64,000 nt of DNA from Marinobacter excellens HL-55 (GTDB lineage Bacteria > Pseudomonadota > Gammaproteobacteria > Pseudomonadales > Oleiphilaceae). A program made the position numbers and the translations under genes. The notes under the pieces are model-generated. The model worked only from the letters and a program-made list of their open reading frames with translations, had not been told where the DNA came from and made no database searches. Numbering within the stretch: position 1 is the stretch's first letter; each line of letters begins with the position of its first letter. Location of the stretch: positions 1 to 64,000 of the forward strand of contig LJZQ01000016.1 in assembly GCA_001314845.1 (NCBI GenBank), written 5' to 3'. Shown here one piece after another: positions 6,630-14,978 of this stretch.

Positions 6630-7091
6630 GTGCAAACATTAGAGCTAAAAATCCCGCCAGTTGTTCAGGTGCTTGTTACGGCCGGCTTTATGTGGACATT
6701 GGCGGTCACTGTGCCGAGTCTTGGTTTCACTTTGTCCGCATCTTCGCTGATAGCGCTGGTGTTTGCGGCAATTGGTGTTGCTTTTGCGTTACTTGGCGTA
6801 TTGGCATTTCGGTCCGCGGGCACAACCGTCGACCCGCGAGTGCCAGATCAATCCGTTAGCCTTGTCGTTCGCGGGGTCTATCGAATAAGTCGAAATCCGA
6901 TGTACGTTGGTTTCTTGCTTGTTCTGATTGCTTGGGGAATTTTTCTGAGCAATCTAGCAAGTCTTGTGCTGCTTCCGACATTCGTTATTTTTATGAACCG
7001 GTTTCAGATCGTCCCGGAGGAGCGGCACATGCGAGAGAAGTTTGGTGAGGCTTACCGTCAGTATGAAGCAGAGGTGCGCCGGTGGATTTGA
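6630..7091 (+). CDS. Isoprenylcysteine carboxyl methyltransferase-like membrane protein
   Basis: 153 residues from GTG 6630, chosen because AAAGGA sits 8-13 bases upstream; a GTG at 6606 would lie inside the attC. Four hydrophobic segments, and the conserved family core near residues 78-95 (RGVYRISRNPMYVGFLLV) with a C-terminal PEERHMREKFGEAYRQYEAE containing the EE..L/M..FG..Y.Y motif that binds S-adenosylmethionine. This places it in the ICMT/PEMT membrane methyltransferase superfamily. The substrate cannot be told; bacterial relatives act on lipids or small molecules. Confidence 0.85.
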   Translation: MQTLELKIPPVVQVLVTAGFMWTLAVTVPSLGFTLSASSLIALVFAAIGVAFALLGVLAFRSAGTTVDPRVPDQSVSLVVRGVYRISRNPMYVGFLLVLIAWGIFLSNLASLVLLPTFVIFMNRFQIVPEERHMREKFGEAYRQYEAEVRRWI

Positions 7092-7094
7092 GGC

Positions 7095-7174
7095 CCAACA
7101 AGTTATTCAAGTTCGTTACCGGCCTGGCGTCAGTCCACCGGACGATCCTGTCGGCACGCTGGATTTTGGCGTTA
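7095..7174 (+). repeat. attC site 10
   Basis: CCCAACAAG through GGCGTTA, 80 bases, overlapping little of the preceding gene. Its ACCGGCCTG...CAGTCCACCGGACG interior resembles sites 8 and 9. Confidence 0.75.
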
Positions 7175-7199
7175 TGTGGCAACTCGTGAAGAGAGTTGA

Positions 7200-7345
7200 A
7201 TGACGAAAAAATTTACCGAAGTGAAGGAAAAGCTTCTAAGTACGGCGTACCCGCGTTTGCTCGGGGTGCAATAAAGTTGCTGATACTGCTTGGTAATATG
7301 TGGTTTGGGCTTTTCATTTTCTCACTCCAGCCATGTGCTTCGTAG
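7200..7345 (+). pseudogene. Possible frameshifted 48-residue cassette ORF
   Basis: ATG 7200 gives MTKKFTEVKEKLL, after which the open frame changes at about 7238 to KYGVPAFARGAIKLLILLGN and on to a membrane-type end QPCAS with TAG at 7343. Restoring one A in the CTAAG run would join the two into a plausible small one-helix protein. Alternatively, the cassette may hold no functional gene. Evidence is only the compatible halves and their position between attC sites. Confidence 0.4.
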
Positions 7346-7355
7346 ACCAAGCACA

Positions 7356-7421
7356 TAACCAGTGGGTGATGCTGACCGTTACTACGCTGCGCTCCGTCCC
7401 GGCAGCTTGCCCAAGGCGTTA
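7356..7421 (+). repeat. attC site 11
   Basis: TAACCAG through GGCGTTA, 66 bases, with the CTACGCTGCGCTCCG central segment. Confidence 0.8.
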
Positions 7422-7457
7422 TGTGCATTTCACCCACAGGCTATGGAAGGGGGTCTG

Positions 7458-7859
7458 ATGACTGATCGTTTCGGTTCTTGTTTGTGCGGCACTGTGAGCT
7501 TTGAGGTAAAAGGTGATTTCGACAGCTTTTACCTGTGTCATTGTGAGCACTGCCAAAAAGATACAGGTTCGGCTTATGCAGCAAATCTATTCTCAAGTTC
7601 AGCTCAATTGGTCTGGCAGTCTGGTGCAGATGCTGTGACTTCCTTTACGCTTCCAGGTACTCGTCACCACAAGAGCTTTTGTAAGTTGTGTGGTTCAGCA
7701 TTACCAAGCACTCAGATAGCAGGCTTGCTCGTCGTTCCTGCAGGGTGTTTGGATACTGAAATCACCATGTTGCCAACTGCGCACATCTTTTTATCCAGCA
7801 AGGCTGCCTGGGATGGGGAGTTGGGGGAGGTGCCAAAGTTCGAGGGGCTGCCAGCTTGA
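7458..7859 (+). CDS. GFA/CENP-V-type zinc-binding protein
   Basis: 133 residues from ATG 7458 behind a GGAAGGGGG ribosome-binding site. Cysteine clusters of the GFA fold are all present: C8-x-C10-G (GSCLCGTVSF), C27-H-C29-E-H-C32 (YLCHCEHCQK) and a later CKLCGSALP pair. The name comes from glutathione-dependent formaldehyde-activating enzymes, but most members, including cassette-borne ones, have no proven reaction. Soluble, with no signal peptide. Confidence 0.88.
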   Translation: MTDRFGSCLCGTVSFEVKGDFDSFYLCHCEHCQKDTGSAYAANLFSSSAQLVWQSGADAVTSFTLPGTRHHKSFCKLCGSALPSTQIAGLLVVPAGCLDTEITMLPTAHIFLSSKAAWDGELGEVPKFEGLPA

Positions 7860-7871
7860 GCTGTCATCACA

Positions 7872-7934
7872 TAACCAGTGGCTGTTGGCGGACGTACCTA
7901 CGCTGCGCTCCGGAATGCCCAAAGCCAAGCGTTA
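7872..7934 (+). repeat. attC site 12
   Basis: TAACCAG through AAGCGTTA, 63 bases; closely resembles site 7. Last clear attC of the array. Confidence 0.8.
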
Positions 7935-8249
7935 AATGCCGGTGATAGCCAGATCTAGAGCTCCAACAATCTGGTCTTTAAAATGTGACAGGGAGCCGAT
8001 GGGATTCTTGAGATGCTTTTCAGGCACCGAGGAAATTTGCGGCGTTAATAGCAGCAGCTCCTGATCGGCAAAGCTGATTTTCGGAGTGAGTCCTTGCATG
8101 GCTTCGCCACCAAAGGCAGAGCGTTTGCCCAAAGGAATAACGATGCGAGTTGCCAGATCGTTCAGGAGGCTGCCTTGAATATCGACAAGGTAAGGGTAGT
8201 GCGCTTTGCTGGTTTTACTTGGGTTGGGGTACACATCAAACTGTGCCAT
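7932..8249 (-). CDS. ccdB: CcdB toxin (gyrase poison)
   Basis: 105 residues from ATG 8249. AQFDVYPNPSKTSKAHYPYL then VDIQGSLLNDL, RIVIPL and the C-terminal KDQIVGALDLAITGI match CcdB almost end to end; the terminal G-I residues needed for gyrase poisoning are present. The ATG overlaps the ccdA stop. Minus-strand cassette next to the array end. Confidence 0.95.
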   Translation of the reverse strand: MAQFDVYPNPSKTSKAHYPYLVDIQGSLLNDLATRIVIPLGKRSAFGGEAMQGLTPKISFADQELLLLTPQISSVPEKHLKNPIGSLSHFKDQIVGALDLAITGI

Positions 8250-8494
8250 CAGAACTCCCTGAATTCCTCGCCGAAGCATCCATGTTGTTCGACAAAATCG
8301 TTGTAACTTTTTATCGCAGTACGATTTTCCTCAATCCATTGCGCTGCTTCGCGCTTCGAAAGCTCTTCTCTTAGAGCTCGTTCCAGGGTTGCAGACAAGT
8401 TAATGTTCAGTTCCCGGGTCTTGCGTAGCAGATCGCTATTGATTGAGAGGTTCGCGGCTTTTTTGGGCGCGGCTGCATTGTAGAGTTCGGCCAT
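8249..8494 (-). CDS. ccdA: CcdA antitoxin
   Basis: 81 residues from ATG 8494. NLSINSDLLRKTRELNINLS is the CcdA ribbon-helix-helix, with the CcdB-binding tail EAAQWIEENRTAIKSYNDFV and FGEEFREF at the end. The longer frame upstream is rejected because it reads through the palindrome at 8535-8554. Sits immediately before ccdB and should repress both. Confidence 0.94.
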   Translation of the reverse strand: MAELYNAAAPKKAANLSINSDLLRKTRELNINLSATLERALREELSKREAAQWIEENRTAIKSYNDFVEQHGCFGEEFREF

Positions 8495-8534
8495 GGGGAC
8501 CTCCAAGTAGCTTTTAAGCATAAAGTCTGAGCCT

Positions 8535-8554
8535 ATGCGCACAGTAATGCGCAT
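8535..8554 (-). promoter_or_regulatory. ccdAB operator-like palindrome
   Basis: ATGCGCA, 6 bases, TGCGCAT: a perfect 7-bp inverted repeat 40 bases upstream of ccdA. Probable CcdAB autoregulatory site, by position. Confidence 0.45.
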
Positions 8555-8568
8555 GGGCTCATTCTACG

Positions 8569-9882
8569 TTACTGCAGTTCGTTGGCAAAGCGCTCTACCG
8601 CCTCTACCACCTGTTTGGCGCCTTCCTGGATTTCTACAATCACGGCACCAGCCTGGTTGGCCAGTTCGAGGCCTTGCTCTGCTTTCTCTCGCGTGTTGAA
8701 CATCTGGTTCATAACATCATCTGAGAGCACCTGATTTTTCTCGACAACGCTGACAATCTCTTCTGTGGCCTTACTGGTACGAGCGGCTAACTGCCGCACT
8801 TCGTCGGCAACGACGGCAAATCCACGGCCCTGTTCACCAGCCCTGGCGGCCTCAATAGCGGCGTTTAGGGCCAACAGGTTGGTTTGCTCGGCAATACCAC
8901 CGATGGTTTGCACGATGGCGTTTATCTGGAGGGATTGTTTGCTTAGCGCTTCAATGCTTTCGGTAGCTGCCTGCATTTGTGCCGCTATCTGCTGCATGGT
9001 CTCGACCGTTGTTTGGACTACTGTCGTGCCCTTTTGGGCACTTACATCCGTTTGTTGTGAGACGTCGTACGCGACGCTCGCGCCTTCGCGTACCTGCGCT
9101 TCACGTGCCACCTCGTCCGTCACCACGCTGGCAAACTTCACAATCTTACAAAGGTTGTCTTTGGCATCGAAAACCGGATTATAGGTGGCCTCGAGCCACA
9201 CCTCGGCACCACGACTGTCGATTCGCTTGAAGCGGTCCGCCACGTACTCTCCGCTGTTCAGCTTTTTCCAGAAAGCGGCGTACTCAGGCGAGGCGGTTTC
9301 CTCCGGTGTACAGAACATGCGGTGGTGCTTGCCAACGAGTTGATCAAGCCGGTACCCCATGGCCCGTAGGAACTGATCGTTCGCGGTGATCACGGTGCCG
9401 TCGAGGTTAAATTGAATGACCGCGGTGGAGCGAATCAGTGCATCAATGAAGGCTTCACTCTCTTTTGTGCCCTCTATTGTTTCAGTTACGTCCCGGGCAT
9501 AACCCTGAATGTAAGCGAGCTTGCCGTCTGCACCGCGAATCGGAAACCAATGGACGTTAAGCCAAATAAGCGGGCCTTTTGCGCTGAAGTAGCGGTAGTT
9601 GTCGCTGACAGGCGCGAACTCTGCGATTGCCTTGTTGAAGTTGTGGAAACAGGCCAGTTTGGCGACGTAGGGTGGGACCAGCGACGACAGGGGCTGACCC
9701 ACCAGCTGCTCTTGCCGGTAACCGAGAGCATCGGCAAAATGCTGGTTTACGTCCGAAACGCAGAGGTCAGAATTAAGCCTTATCGACAGCATGCCCCGGT
9801 CCATCTGCGCCGTCAGTTGGCGCATCATTGCCAACTCGGCGCGCTGAGCTTCGAGTTCATTTTTTAGCCGGCTATTAAACAT
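8569..9882 (-). CDS. Soluble PAS-PAS-MCP signalling protein (BdlA-like)
   Basis: 437 residues with no transmembrane segment. Short N-terminal coil, then two PAS domains: about 25-140 ([28 protein letters not shown]) and 150-260 ([20 protein letters not shown]). The C terminus is the chemoreceptor signalling hairpin with the invariant tip [20 protein letters not shown]. Length and layout match P. aeruginosa BdlA, which drives biofilm dispersal; here the role is inferred. PAS domains could bind haem or FAD and sense redox. A single gene, first non-cassette gene after the integron, convergent with nothing and followed by acyl-CoA dehydrogenase genes on the same strand. Confidence 0.85.
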   Translation of the reverse strand: MFNSRLKNELEAQRAELAMMRQLTAQMDRGMLSIRLNSDLCVSDVNQHFADALGYRQEQLVGQPLSSLVPPYVAKLACFHNFNKAIAEFAPVSDNYRYFSAKGPLIWLNVHWFPIRGADGKLAYIQGYARDVTETIEGTKESEAFIDALIRSTAVIQFNLDGTVITANDQFLRAMGYRLDQLVGKHHRMFCTPEETASPEYAAFWKKLNSGEYVADRFKRIDSRGAEVWLEATYNPVFDAKDNLCKIVKFASVVTDEVAREAQVREGASVAYDVSQQTDVSAQKGTTVVQTTVETMQQIAAQMQAATESIEALSKQSLQINAIVQTIGGIAEQTNLLALNAAIEAARAGEQGRGFAVVADEVRQLAARTSKATEEIVSVVEKNQVLSDDVMNQMFNTREKAEQGLELANQAGAVIVEIQEGAKQVVEAVERFANELQ

Positions 9883-9984
9883 CAGGAAACTCCAACGAAA
9901 GACAGTCCTGGGTTAACGGCAGCCGAAGCAAGCTCTTGAGCTGTGCTCCGGCATTTAATGCCGTTCCTGGCATCTGTTTCGCGT

Positions 9985-11190
9985 TTATTTGAGTTCCTTT
10001 GAACTCAGCCCCAGCACCCTTCGGGCAATGACCAGTTGCTGAATTTGCTGGGTGCCTTCAAAGATATCCAGAATCTTTGAGTCGCGGGCCCATTTTTCCA
10101 GCAGTTCGTCTTCGGTGTAGCCCAGGCTGCCGGCCAGTTCTACACAGCGCAGTGTGATGGCGTTACCAACGCGCCCCGCCTTGGCTTTGCAGATGGACGC
10201 CTCCAAAGTGTTGGCTTTTTTGTTGTCGGCCATCCAGGCAGCTTTTATAGCCAGCCAGTAGGCGGCTTCCCACTCGGCTTCCATTCGATAGACTTCCGCT
10301 TCCACGGCGGAGCAGTTATCCACCGGTTTGCCATAGTCGTAGGTCATGCTGTTCTTGAGCAGCTCTTTGATGCGCTCCAGAGAGGCTCGGGCGCAGCCGA
10401 TGGCCATCGCTGCCACCAGTGGCCGGGTGTTGTCGAAGGTTTCCATCACCCCGGCAAAGCCCTTTTTAGTGTCGATCTCAGGGCTGCCTAGCAGGTTGTC
10501 TGCCGGTACCCGGCAATCTGTGAAGTTGATGGCTGCGGTGTCGGAGGCGCGGATGCCGAGTTTCTTCTCCAGCCGCGCCAGGTCCATGCCCGGGGTCCCC
10601 CAATCCACCACAAACGACTTGATGGCCGCCCGGCCCAGTTTCGGGTCCAGTGAGGCCCACACCACTACGCAGTCGGCGCGGGCGCCGGAGGTCACATAGA
10701 TCTTCTCACCGTTCAGTACATAGTGATCACCGTCTTTACGGGCGGTGGTGCGAATGGCCGCGGAATCCGAGCCGCACCCCGGTTCGGTGATGGCCATGGC
10801 GGCCCATTTGCCTTTGAACCGTTCCAGCTGCTCATCGTTGGCCACGGCGGCAATGGCGGCATTACCGAGGCCCTGGCGCGGCATGGCCAGCAGGAAGCCG
10901 GTATCGCCGTAGCACATTTCCATGGCGCCCAGGCAAACGCCCATGTTGGCACCGTTCTTCACGCTGCCGTCGTCCTGCACCTTGCCACGGCCGGTGGTGG
11001 TGGCGCCGGCGGAATTGGGGGGGTCACCTTCATTGAAGCCGTCCAGTACCGACGCCAGCATGTCCAGTTCTTTCGGATACTCGTGCTCGCCCCGGTCGTA
11101 CTTGCGGGAGATCGGGCGCAGGGTGCTGCGGGCCACCTGATAGGCGTTGTTGATCAGCGGTCGGAACTTCTTGGGAATGTCGATGTTCAT
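9985..11190 (-). CDS. Acyl-CoA dehydrogenase
   Basis: 401 residues, normal for the family. FAD/substrate regions visible: AAMAITEPGCGSDSAAIRTT (residues about 130-150), NGEKIYVTSGARAD, and the C-terminal ILDIFEGTQQIQQLVIARR, where the Glu of FEGT is the catalytic base of the MCAD/SCAD-type enzymes. It oxidises acyl-CoA to enoyl-CoA in fatty acid breakdown, passing electrons to ETF. The 15-base gap from the second dehydrogenase gene upstream implies one operon. Chain-length preference unknown. Confidence 0.93.
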   Translation of the reverse strand: MNIDIPKKFRPLINNAYQVARSTLRPISRKYDRGEHEYPKELDMLASVLDGFNEGDPPNSAGATTTGRGKVQDDGSVKNGANMGVCLGAMEMCYGDTGFLLAMPRQGLGNAAIAAVANDEQLERFKGKWAAMAITEPGCGSDSAAIRTTARKDGDHYVLNGEKIYVTSGARADCVVVWASLDPKLGRAAIKSFVVDWGTPGMDLARLEKKLGIRASDTAAINFTDCRVPADNLLGSPEIDTKKGFAGVMETFDNTRPLVAAMAIGCARASLERIKELLKNSMTYDYGKPVDNCSAVEAEVYRMEAEWEAAYWLAIKAAWMADNKKANTLEASICKAKAGRVGNAITLRCVELAGSLGYTEDELLEKWARDSKILDIFEGTQQIQQLVIARRVLGLSSKELK

Positions 11191-11204
11191 GGGTGTGTCC
11201 CTCC

Positions 11205-12539
11205 TTACAGGTGCAGGCCGCCAAAGGCGACACCGATGGCACGCAGATCCCGGTACCAGCGTTCTACCGGGTATTCGTGGGTAAAGCCGTGGCCACCCAG
11301 CAACTGAACGCCGTCGGTGCCGATTTTCATGGCCTTGTCTTTGACCAGGGTGCGCGCCAGGTGCGCCTCACGCTGGAATGACTTGCCCTGTTCGGCCCGG
11401 CAGGCGGCGCGGTAGGTGAGCATGCGCATCGACTCCAGCTCGATGGCGATGTCGGCAATCATGAACGCCACTGCCTGGCGATGACTGATGGGCTCGCCAA
11501 AGGCGGTGCGGTCATTGCAGTAGGGCACCACGTAGTCGAGCACGGACTGACAGGTGCCGATGGCGAGACCGCACCAGGCCAGGGTGCCCAGGTCGACAAA
11601 GGCGCGGTAATCGAAGTCGCTGGTGCCCAGGCGGTTTTCTGCGAGTACCCGAACATTGTTCAGTTTAAGCGGCCTCTGAGCACTGGCACGGATGCCCATG
11701 GAGGGATCGTCGCCGGCGGTCAGGCCATCGCTGCCGCCTTCTACGATGAATACGGCTGGGCCTTGTTCGGTCTGGGCTGCAATCAGAAAGATCTCAGCTT
11801 CGGCGGCCAGCGGTACCAGGGACTTCTCACCATTGAGCACATAGTGGCTGCCGTCTTTGCGGGCGGTGGTGTGCAGGGTCATGGGGTCGAACAGCGGGCG
11901 CGGCTCACAAATCGCGATGGTGGCTTTGGGTGGGCTTTCTTCGGCAAAGGTACTCAGATACTTGCTCTGCTGTTGAGCGGTACCCCATTGGGTGAGTGCA
12001 TTGGCAACCCCCATCGGGGCCAGGATGGCCACTGCCTGGCCCATGTCGCCGTAGGCCAGGTCTTCGGCCACCAGCATGCTGGTGACGGTGGAGCGCTCGG
12101 TGGCAGCCCCACCGAGGGATTCCGGCACGGCAAAGAAGTTGAGCCCGAGGTCAAGGGCCTGGGCAATCACCTCGTCGCTGGTTTGTTGGTTGACGTCTGC
12201 CTGCTCTGCCTGGTTGCGCAGCACATCTCGAGCAAAAGACTGCACGCTGTCGCGGATCATTTGCTGCTCATCGGTGATGCCCAGGTCAAACAGGTCGCGG
12301 CTGTGGCCCGGCGCATTCAGGCGCGCCGGCTTGCGGGCGGGGTTACCGGAGTTGAAGGCGCGGGCGGTGGTGGTGATGGCCTGAAAACCGCTTTTGGTCA
12401 GCGTGTAGGCAAGTCGTTCTACGGTCTTGCGCATTCCGATCCTGTCCAGTATTTCTGAGCCGGACAGGCGATTCAGCGCGGTCAGCGCATAGCCAACTGC
12501 ATCTTTTGCCATGGGGTTCTGCCTCATTGTTGTGTCCAT
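11205..12539 (-). CDS. Acyl-CoA dehydrogenase-like protein lacking the usual catalytic Glu
   Basis: 444 residues. An N-terminal extension of about 85 residues precedes a dehydrogenase domain: LFDLGITDEQQMIRDSVQSF, KATIAICEP, NGEKSLVPLAAEAE and QLLGGHGFTHEYPVERWYRD. The end is RAIGVAFGGLHL, so the FEGT-type glutamate found in its partner is absent and the protein stops there. The base may lie elsewhere, as in isovaleryl-type enzymes, or the protein may be a non-catalytic partner forming a heteromer with the next gene, as some paired FadE proteins do. Transcribed first in the two-gene operon. Confidence 0.85.
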   Translation of the reverse strand: MDTTMRQNPMAKDAVGYALTALNRLSGSEILDRIGMRKTVERLAYTLTKSGFQAITTTARAFNSGNPARKPARLNAPGHSRDLFDLGITDEQQMIRDSVQSFARDVLRNQAEQADVNQQTSDEVIAQALDLGLNFFAVPESLGGAATERSTVTSMLVAEDLAYGDMGQAVAILAPMGVANALTQWGTAQQQSKYLSTFAEESPPKATIAICEPRPLFDPMTLHTTARKDGSHYVLNGEKSLVPLAAEAEIFLIAAQTEQGPAVFIVEGGSDGLTAGDDPSMGIRASAQRPLKLNNVRVLAENRLGTSDFDYRAFVDLGTLAWCGLAIGTCQSVLDYVVPYCNDRTAFGEPISHRQAVAFMIADIAIELESMRMLTYRAACRAEQGKSFQREAHLARTLVKDKAMKIGTDGVQLLGGHGFTHEYPVERWYRDLRAIGVAFGGLHL

Positions 12540-12730
12540 CGCTCTCGATTATGGACCTTAGAGGCTCAGTCACATTGACCAACGCGACCGTTGGGTCGGG
12601 CCAATTTGCAACTGATTAGATGTTATGAGTCTAGTGATTTGAGTTGACGCAGAGGGGGGGGAGGTGCCTCGCATAATAAAATCGCGTTAATTCGCGTACC
12701 ATACGCCCAATTTCTTTAATGTAGAAAACC

Positions 12731-13015
12731 ATGGCCATCCCTATTCTCGATGTAACTAATTCTGTTGTGACCTGTTCAAACTGTCAGGCTTGTTGCTGCC
12801 GCCTGGAAGTATTGATTATCAGCGATACCGGTGTTCCTGATCGTCACATTACGTTTGACGAGTGGGGCGGTGAAAGCATGTTGCGCCTGGAGGACGGATG
12901 GTGCTCAGCTTTGGACCGCAATACTTTTATGTGCACGATTTATGAAAACCGGCCATGGATTTGCCGTGAGTTTGAAATGGGGTCTTATGAGTGTCGGGAA
13001 GAAAGAAACCGTTAA
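12731..13015 (+). CDS. YkgJ-family cysteine-cluster protein
   Basis: 94 residues. The CSNCQACCCRLE motif near residues 15-25 and a later WCSALDRNTFMCTIYENRPW then ICREF give the CxxCxxCC...C...C pattern of the YkgJ/UPF0153 family, thought to bind zinc or iron-sulfur. Small and soluble. ATG 12731 gives the family-standard start. Single gene, divergent from the acyl-CoA dehydrogenases. Function in the cell unknown. Confidence 0.88.
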   Translation: MAIPILDVTNSVVTCSNCQACCCRLEVLIISDTGVPDRHITFDEWGGESMLRLEDGWCSALDRNTFMCTIYENRPWICREFEMGSYECREERNR

Positions 13016-13220
13016 CTGTAGCTGCAATCGCGACAGGCTAAGCGCGCCAGCGAACAGACGGCCTGATAGCTCAAGCGTAGCTTAGGTTCACATCATGAAT
13101 TCCACGTCTGGTGGTGATTCAGTTCTCTTCAGGGTAATGATGCCCGGAAGGGGAGCTTTGATGCAGCAGTTAATCCGGGCGTTTTGCCCGAAAGACATAC
13201 CAGATTTGAAGGAGATTGCT

Positions 13221-13736
13221 ATGAAAAAGCTATATTCACTTGCTTTTTATGCACTGGTTGCGCCCGCTATGACCTTGGGTGCAGGTTCCGTGCTGGCTGA
13301 ACAATCTGCTGAACGTCAAAAGCAGGGTGCCCAGAATTACCAGCAGGGCGCTGATAAGTCAGACCCGCAGAACGCGGCCGACCGTTTGGGCCAGCGTGAT
13401 CAGGCAGGCCAGCGCGGCCAGTCCGGCATGCAAACCCGTAGCTACATCAGCGCCGTTCCGGCTGAAGGGCGGCAGGCGAGCGAACTGATGGGTGCTGAAG
13501 TTCGAACCGCAGACGATGAAAATATCGGTTCGGTCAATGATCTTATTATCGATAAGGACGGTCAGGTTGTGGCGATTGTCGTCAGCGTCGGTGGATTCCT
13601 GGGAATGGGCGAGAAAGACGTCGCCATTGCCTGGGACAACGTAACGCAAACCGGCACCGCTGATGAGCAGGAACTGCTGATTGACTCAACTCGTGATGAG
13701 CTGAGTTCTGCGCCAGAGTTTGAACGGCAGGATTGA
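13221..13736 (+). CDS. Exported PRC-barrel domain protein
   Basis: 171 residues from ATG 13221, behind AAGGAG. Signal peptide MKKLYSLAFYALVAPAMTLG with likely cleavage after VLA near residue 26, then a Gln/Asp-rich linker (QGAQNYQQGADKSD). The PRC barrel occupies about residues 90-160: ELMGAEVRTADDENIGSVND and DGQVVAIVVSVGGFLGMGEK. Such periplasmic PRC proteins are common near stress-response genes in Halomonas and Marinobacter. Binding partner unknown. Upstream in-frame starts would lack a ribosome-binding site. Confidence 0.88.
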   Translation: MKKLYSLAFYALVAPAMTLGAGSVLAEQSAERQKQGAQNYQQGADKSDPQNAADRLGQRDQAGQRGQSGMQTRSYISAVPAEGRQASELMGAEVRTADDENIGSVNDLIIDKDGQVVAIVVSVGGFLGMGEKDVAIAWDNVTQTGTADEQELLIDSTRDELSSAPEFERQD

Positions 13737-13913
13737 ATTCCAGCATCCCGCTTTTAAATAAAGTGGCTTGAAGCAATACTGGAATGATTACAACGGTAGG
13801 GGCGAAAGCCTCCGCCGTTTCTGTGCAGGCCAACGGGGATTTGAAAAGGCGGCAGTCAAGCGCTGCCCGCCCGGTATTCAGTGCTCCTCATCCAACTAGC
13901 GCATTCAAACGCC

Positions 13914-14978
13914 ATGAAAATTGTCCTGGTCGTACTGGCTCTTGTGCCGGTCATTGCTACAGCTCTGCCACTTTTGCGTTTTGACCAATGGTGGATTCGA
14001 GTTTTCGATTTTCCCAGGGGGCAGATTGCCCTCGCAGGCATTGCCATTATTGTTGTCTATCTCTATTTCTGGAACCCCCGCAGAGTTACCGAATCGGTTG
14101 TTCTGGGGCTTTTGGTATTGGCCGTCGTATACCAGGCCATCAAGATGTTTCCATACACCAGGCTGATGCCCAAGCAGGTTCTGGCAACCGAGTCGCACAC
14201 GGAGGGTGCTCATGTCAGGCTGCTTGTGGCAAACGTTTTGATGGGCAACCGGAACGCAGAGGCCTTTCTGGAGATTGTTCGCAATTATGAGCCTGACCTG
14301 ATCTTGACCATGGAGACAGATCATTGGTGGGAACGCGCTCTAAGGCCACTTGAAGAAGAGTACCCGCACACGCTCAAGAACCCGCTCGACAATACCTACG
14401 GTATGCTCGTGCACAGCCGGCTGGCGCTGGTTGATCCTGAAATCCGGTTTATTCTCCAGGACACAATCCCGTCGATGCATATGCAGGTGGTGTTGTCATC
14501 CCGCATCCGGGTCTAACTTCACTGTGTTCATCCTGCCCCCCCTAATCCTGACTACGCCACTGAGACCACGGAGCGCGATGCCGAGGTGCTGATTATCGGG
14601 CGCGAGGTGGATTCCCGTGACAAGCCAACCATCGTTGCCGGAGACTTTAACGATGTCGCCTGGTCGCGAACGACGAAGCTCTTTCAGAAAGCCAGTGGTT
14701 TGCTTGACCCCCGCGTTGGCCGGGGCATGTTCAACACCTTCAATGCCAGGAACCCGCTTTTACGCTGGCCACTCGATCACGTGTTTCATTCCAATCATTT
14801 CAAGCTGGTCCGAATGGCCAGAGGGCCGGCCTGGGGATCGAACCATTTTCCCATTTTCATTGAACTGAGCCTAGAGTCGGGCGCAGAAGCCGAACAGGAA
14901 GAACCGGATATGAGCCATTCGGAAGAGGCGCAGGTGGAGGCAAAGATCGAAGAGGGCGAACAGCAGAAGGACGAATGA
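13914..14978 (+). pseudogene. Membrane-anchored endonuclease/exonuclease/phosphatase protein, interrupted
   Basis: One frame of 354 codons with a TAA at 14514-14516. The first part has three hydrophobic segments (MKIVLVVLALVPVIATALPL, IALAGIAIIVVYLYFW and VVLGLLVLAVVYQAI) and the start of an EEP fold (VRLLVANVLMGNRNAEAFLE, DLILTMETD). The second part has IVAGDFNDVAWS, PLDHVFHS and WGSNHFPIFIEL, the catalytic end. Around the stop, GTCTAACTTCAC looks like a GTC-AAC-TTC-CAC original with one base gained and one lost, so flanking frames still match. The short acidic tail (EEAQVEAKIEEGEQQ) is intact. It may be a dead gene, or the reads may be wrong at this point. Confidence 0.82.

Larger units (their letters stand above)
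1..8560 (+). other. Integron gene-cassette array (partial)
   Basis: About 8.5 kb of short, mostly unrelated genes, each followed by an imperfect palindromic site that opens with TAACnA or similar and closes with GCGTTA, the hallmark of attC sites. Twelve such sites are visible between 408 and 7934. Cassettes are read left to right, but three toxin-antitoxin cassettes (parDE, vapBC, ccdAB) are inverted and carry their own palindromic operators. No integrase gene or attI site is in the window, so the array must begin to the left. No convincing attC follows ccdAB, so the array appears to end near 8,560, where chromosomal genes begin. The call is inference from repeat structure. Confidence 0.88.

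Noticed and set aside
1-8560. CRISPR array interpretation of the repeated sites
   Set aside because: Repeats are 43-80 bases, imperfect, palindromic and hundreds of bases apart with genes between; this is attC structure, not CRISPR.
8495-8568. A thirteenth attC after ccdAB
   Set aside because: No TAAC-type left end or GCGTTA right end could be found; the palindrome there fits an operator better.
11481-12458. 325-codon plus-strand frame opposite the second acyl-CoA dehydrogenase
   Set aside because: Gly/His-rich composition typical of a GC-rich antisense shadow; the minus-strand gene has clear family motifs.
13171-13190. CGGGC-GTTTT-GCCCG hairpin as a terminator
   Set aside because: Only 5 bp with no T run, and located just upstream of a gene start.
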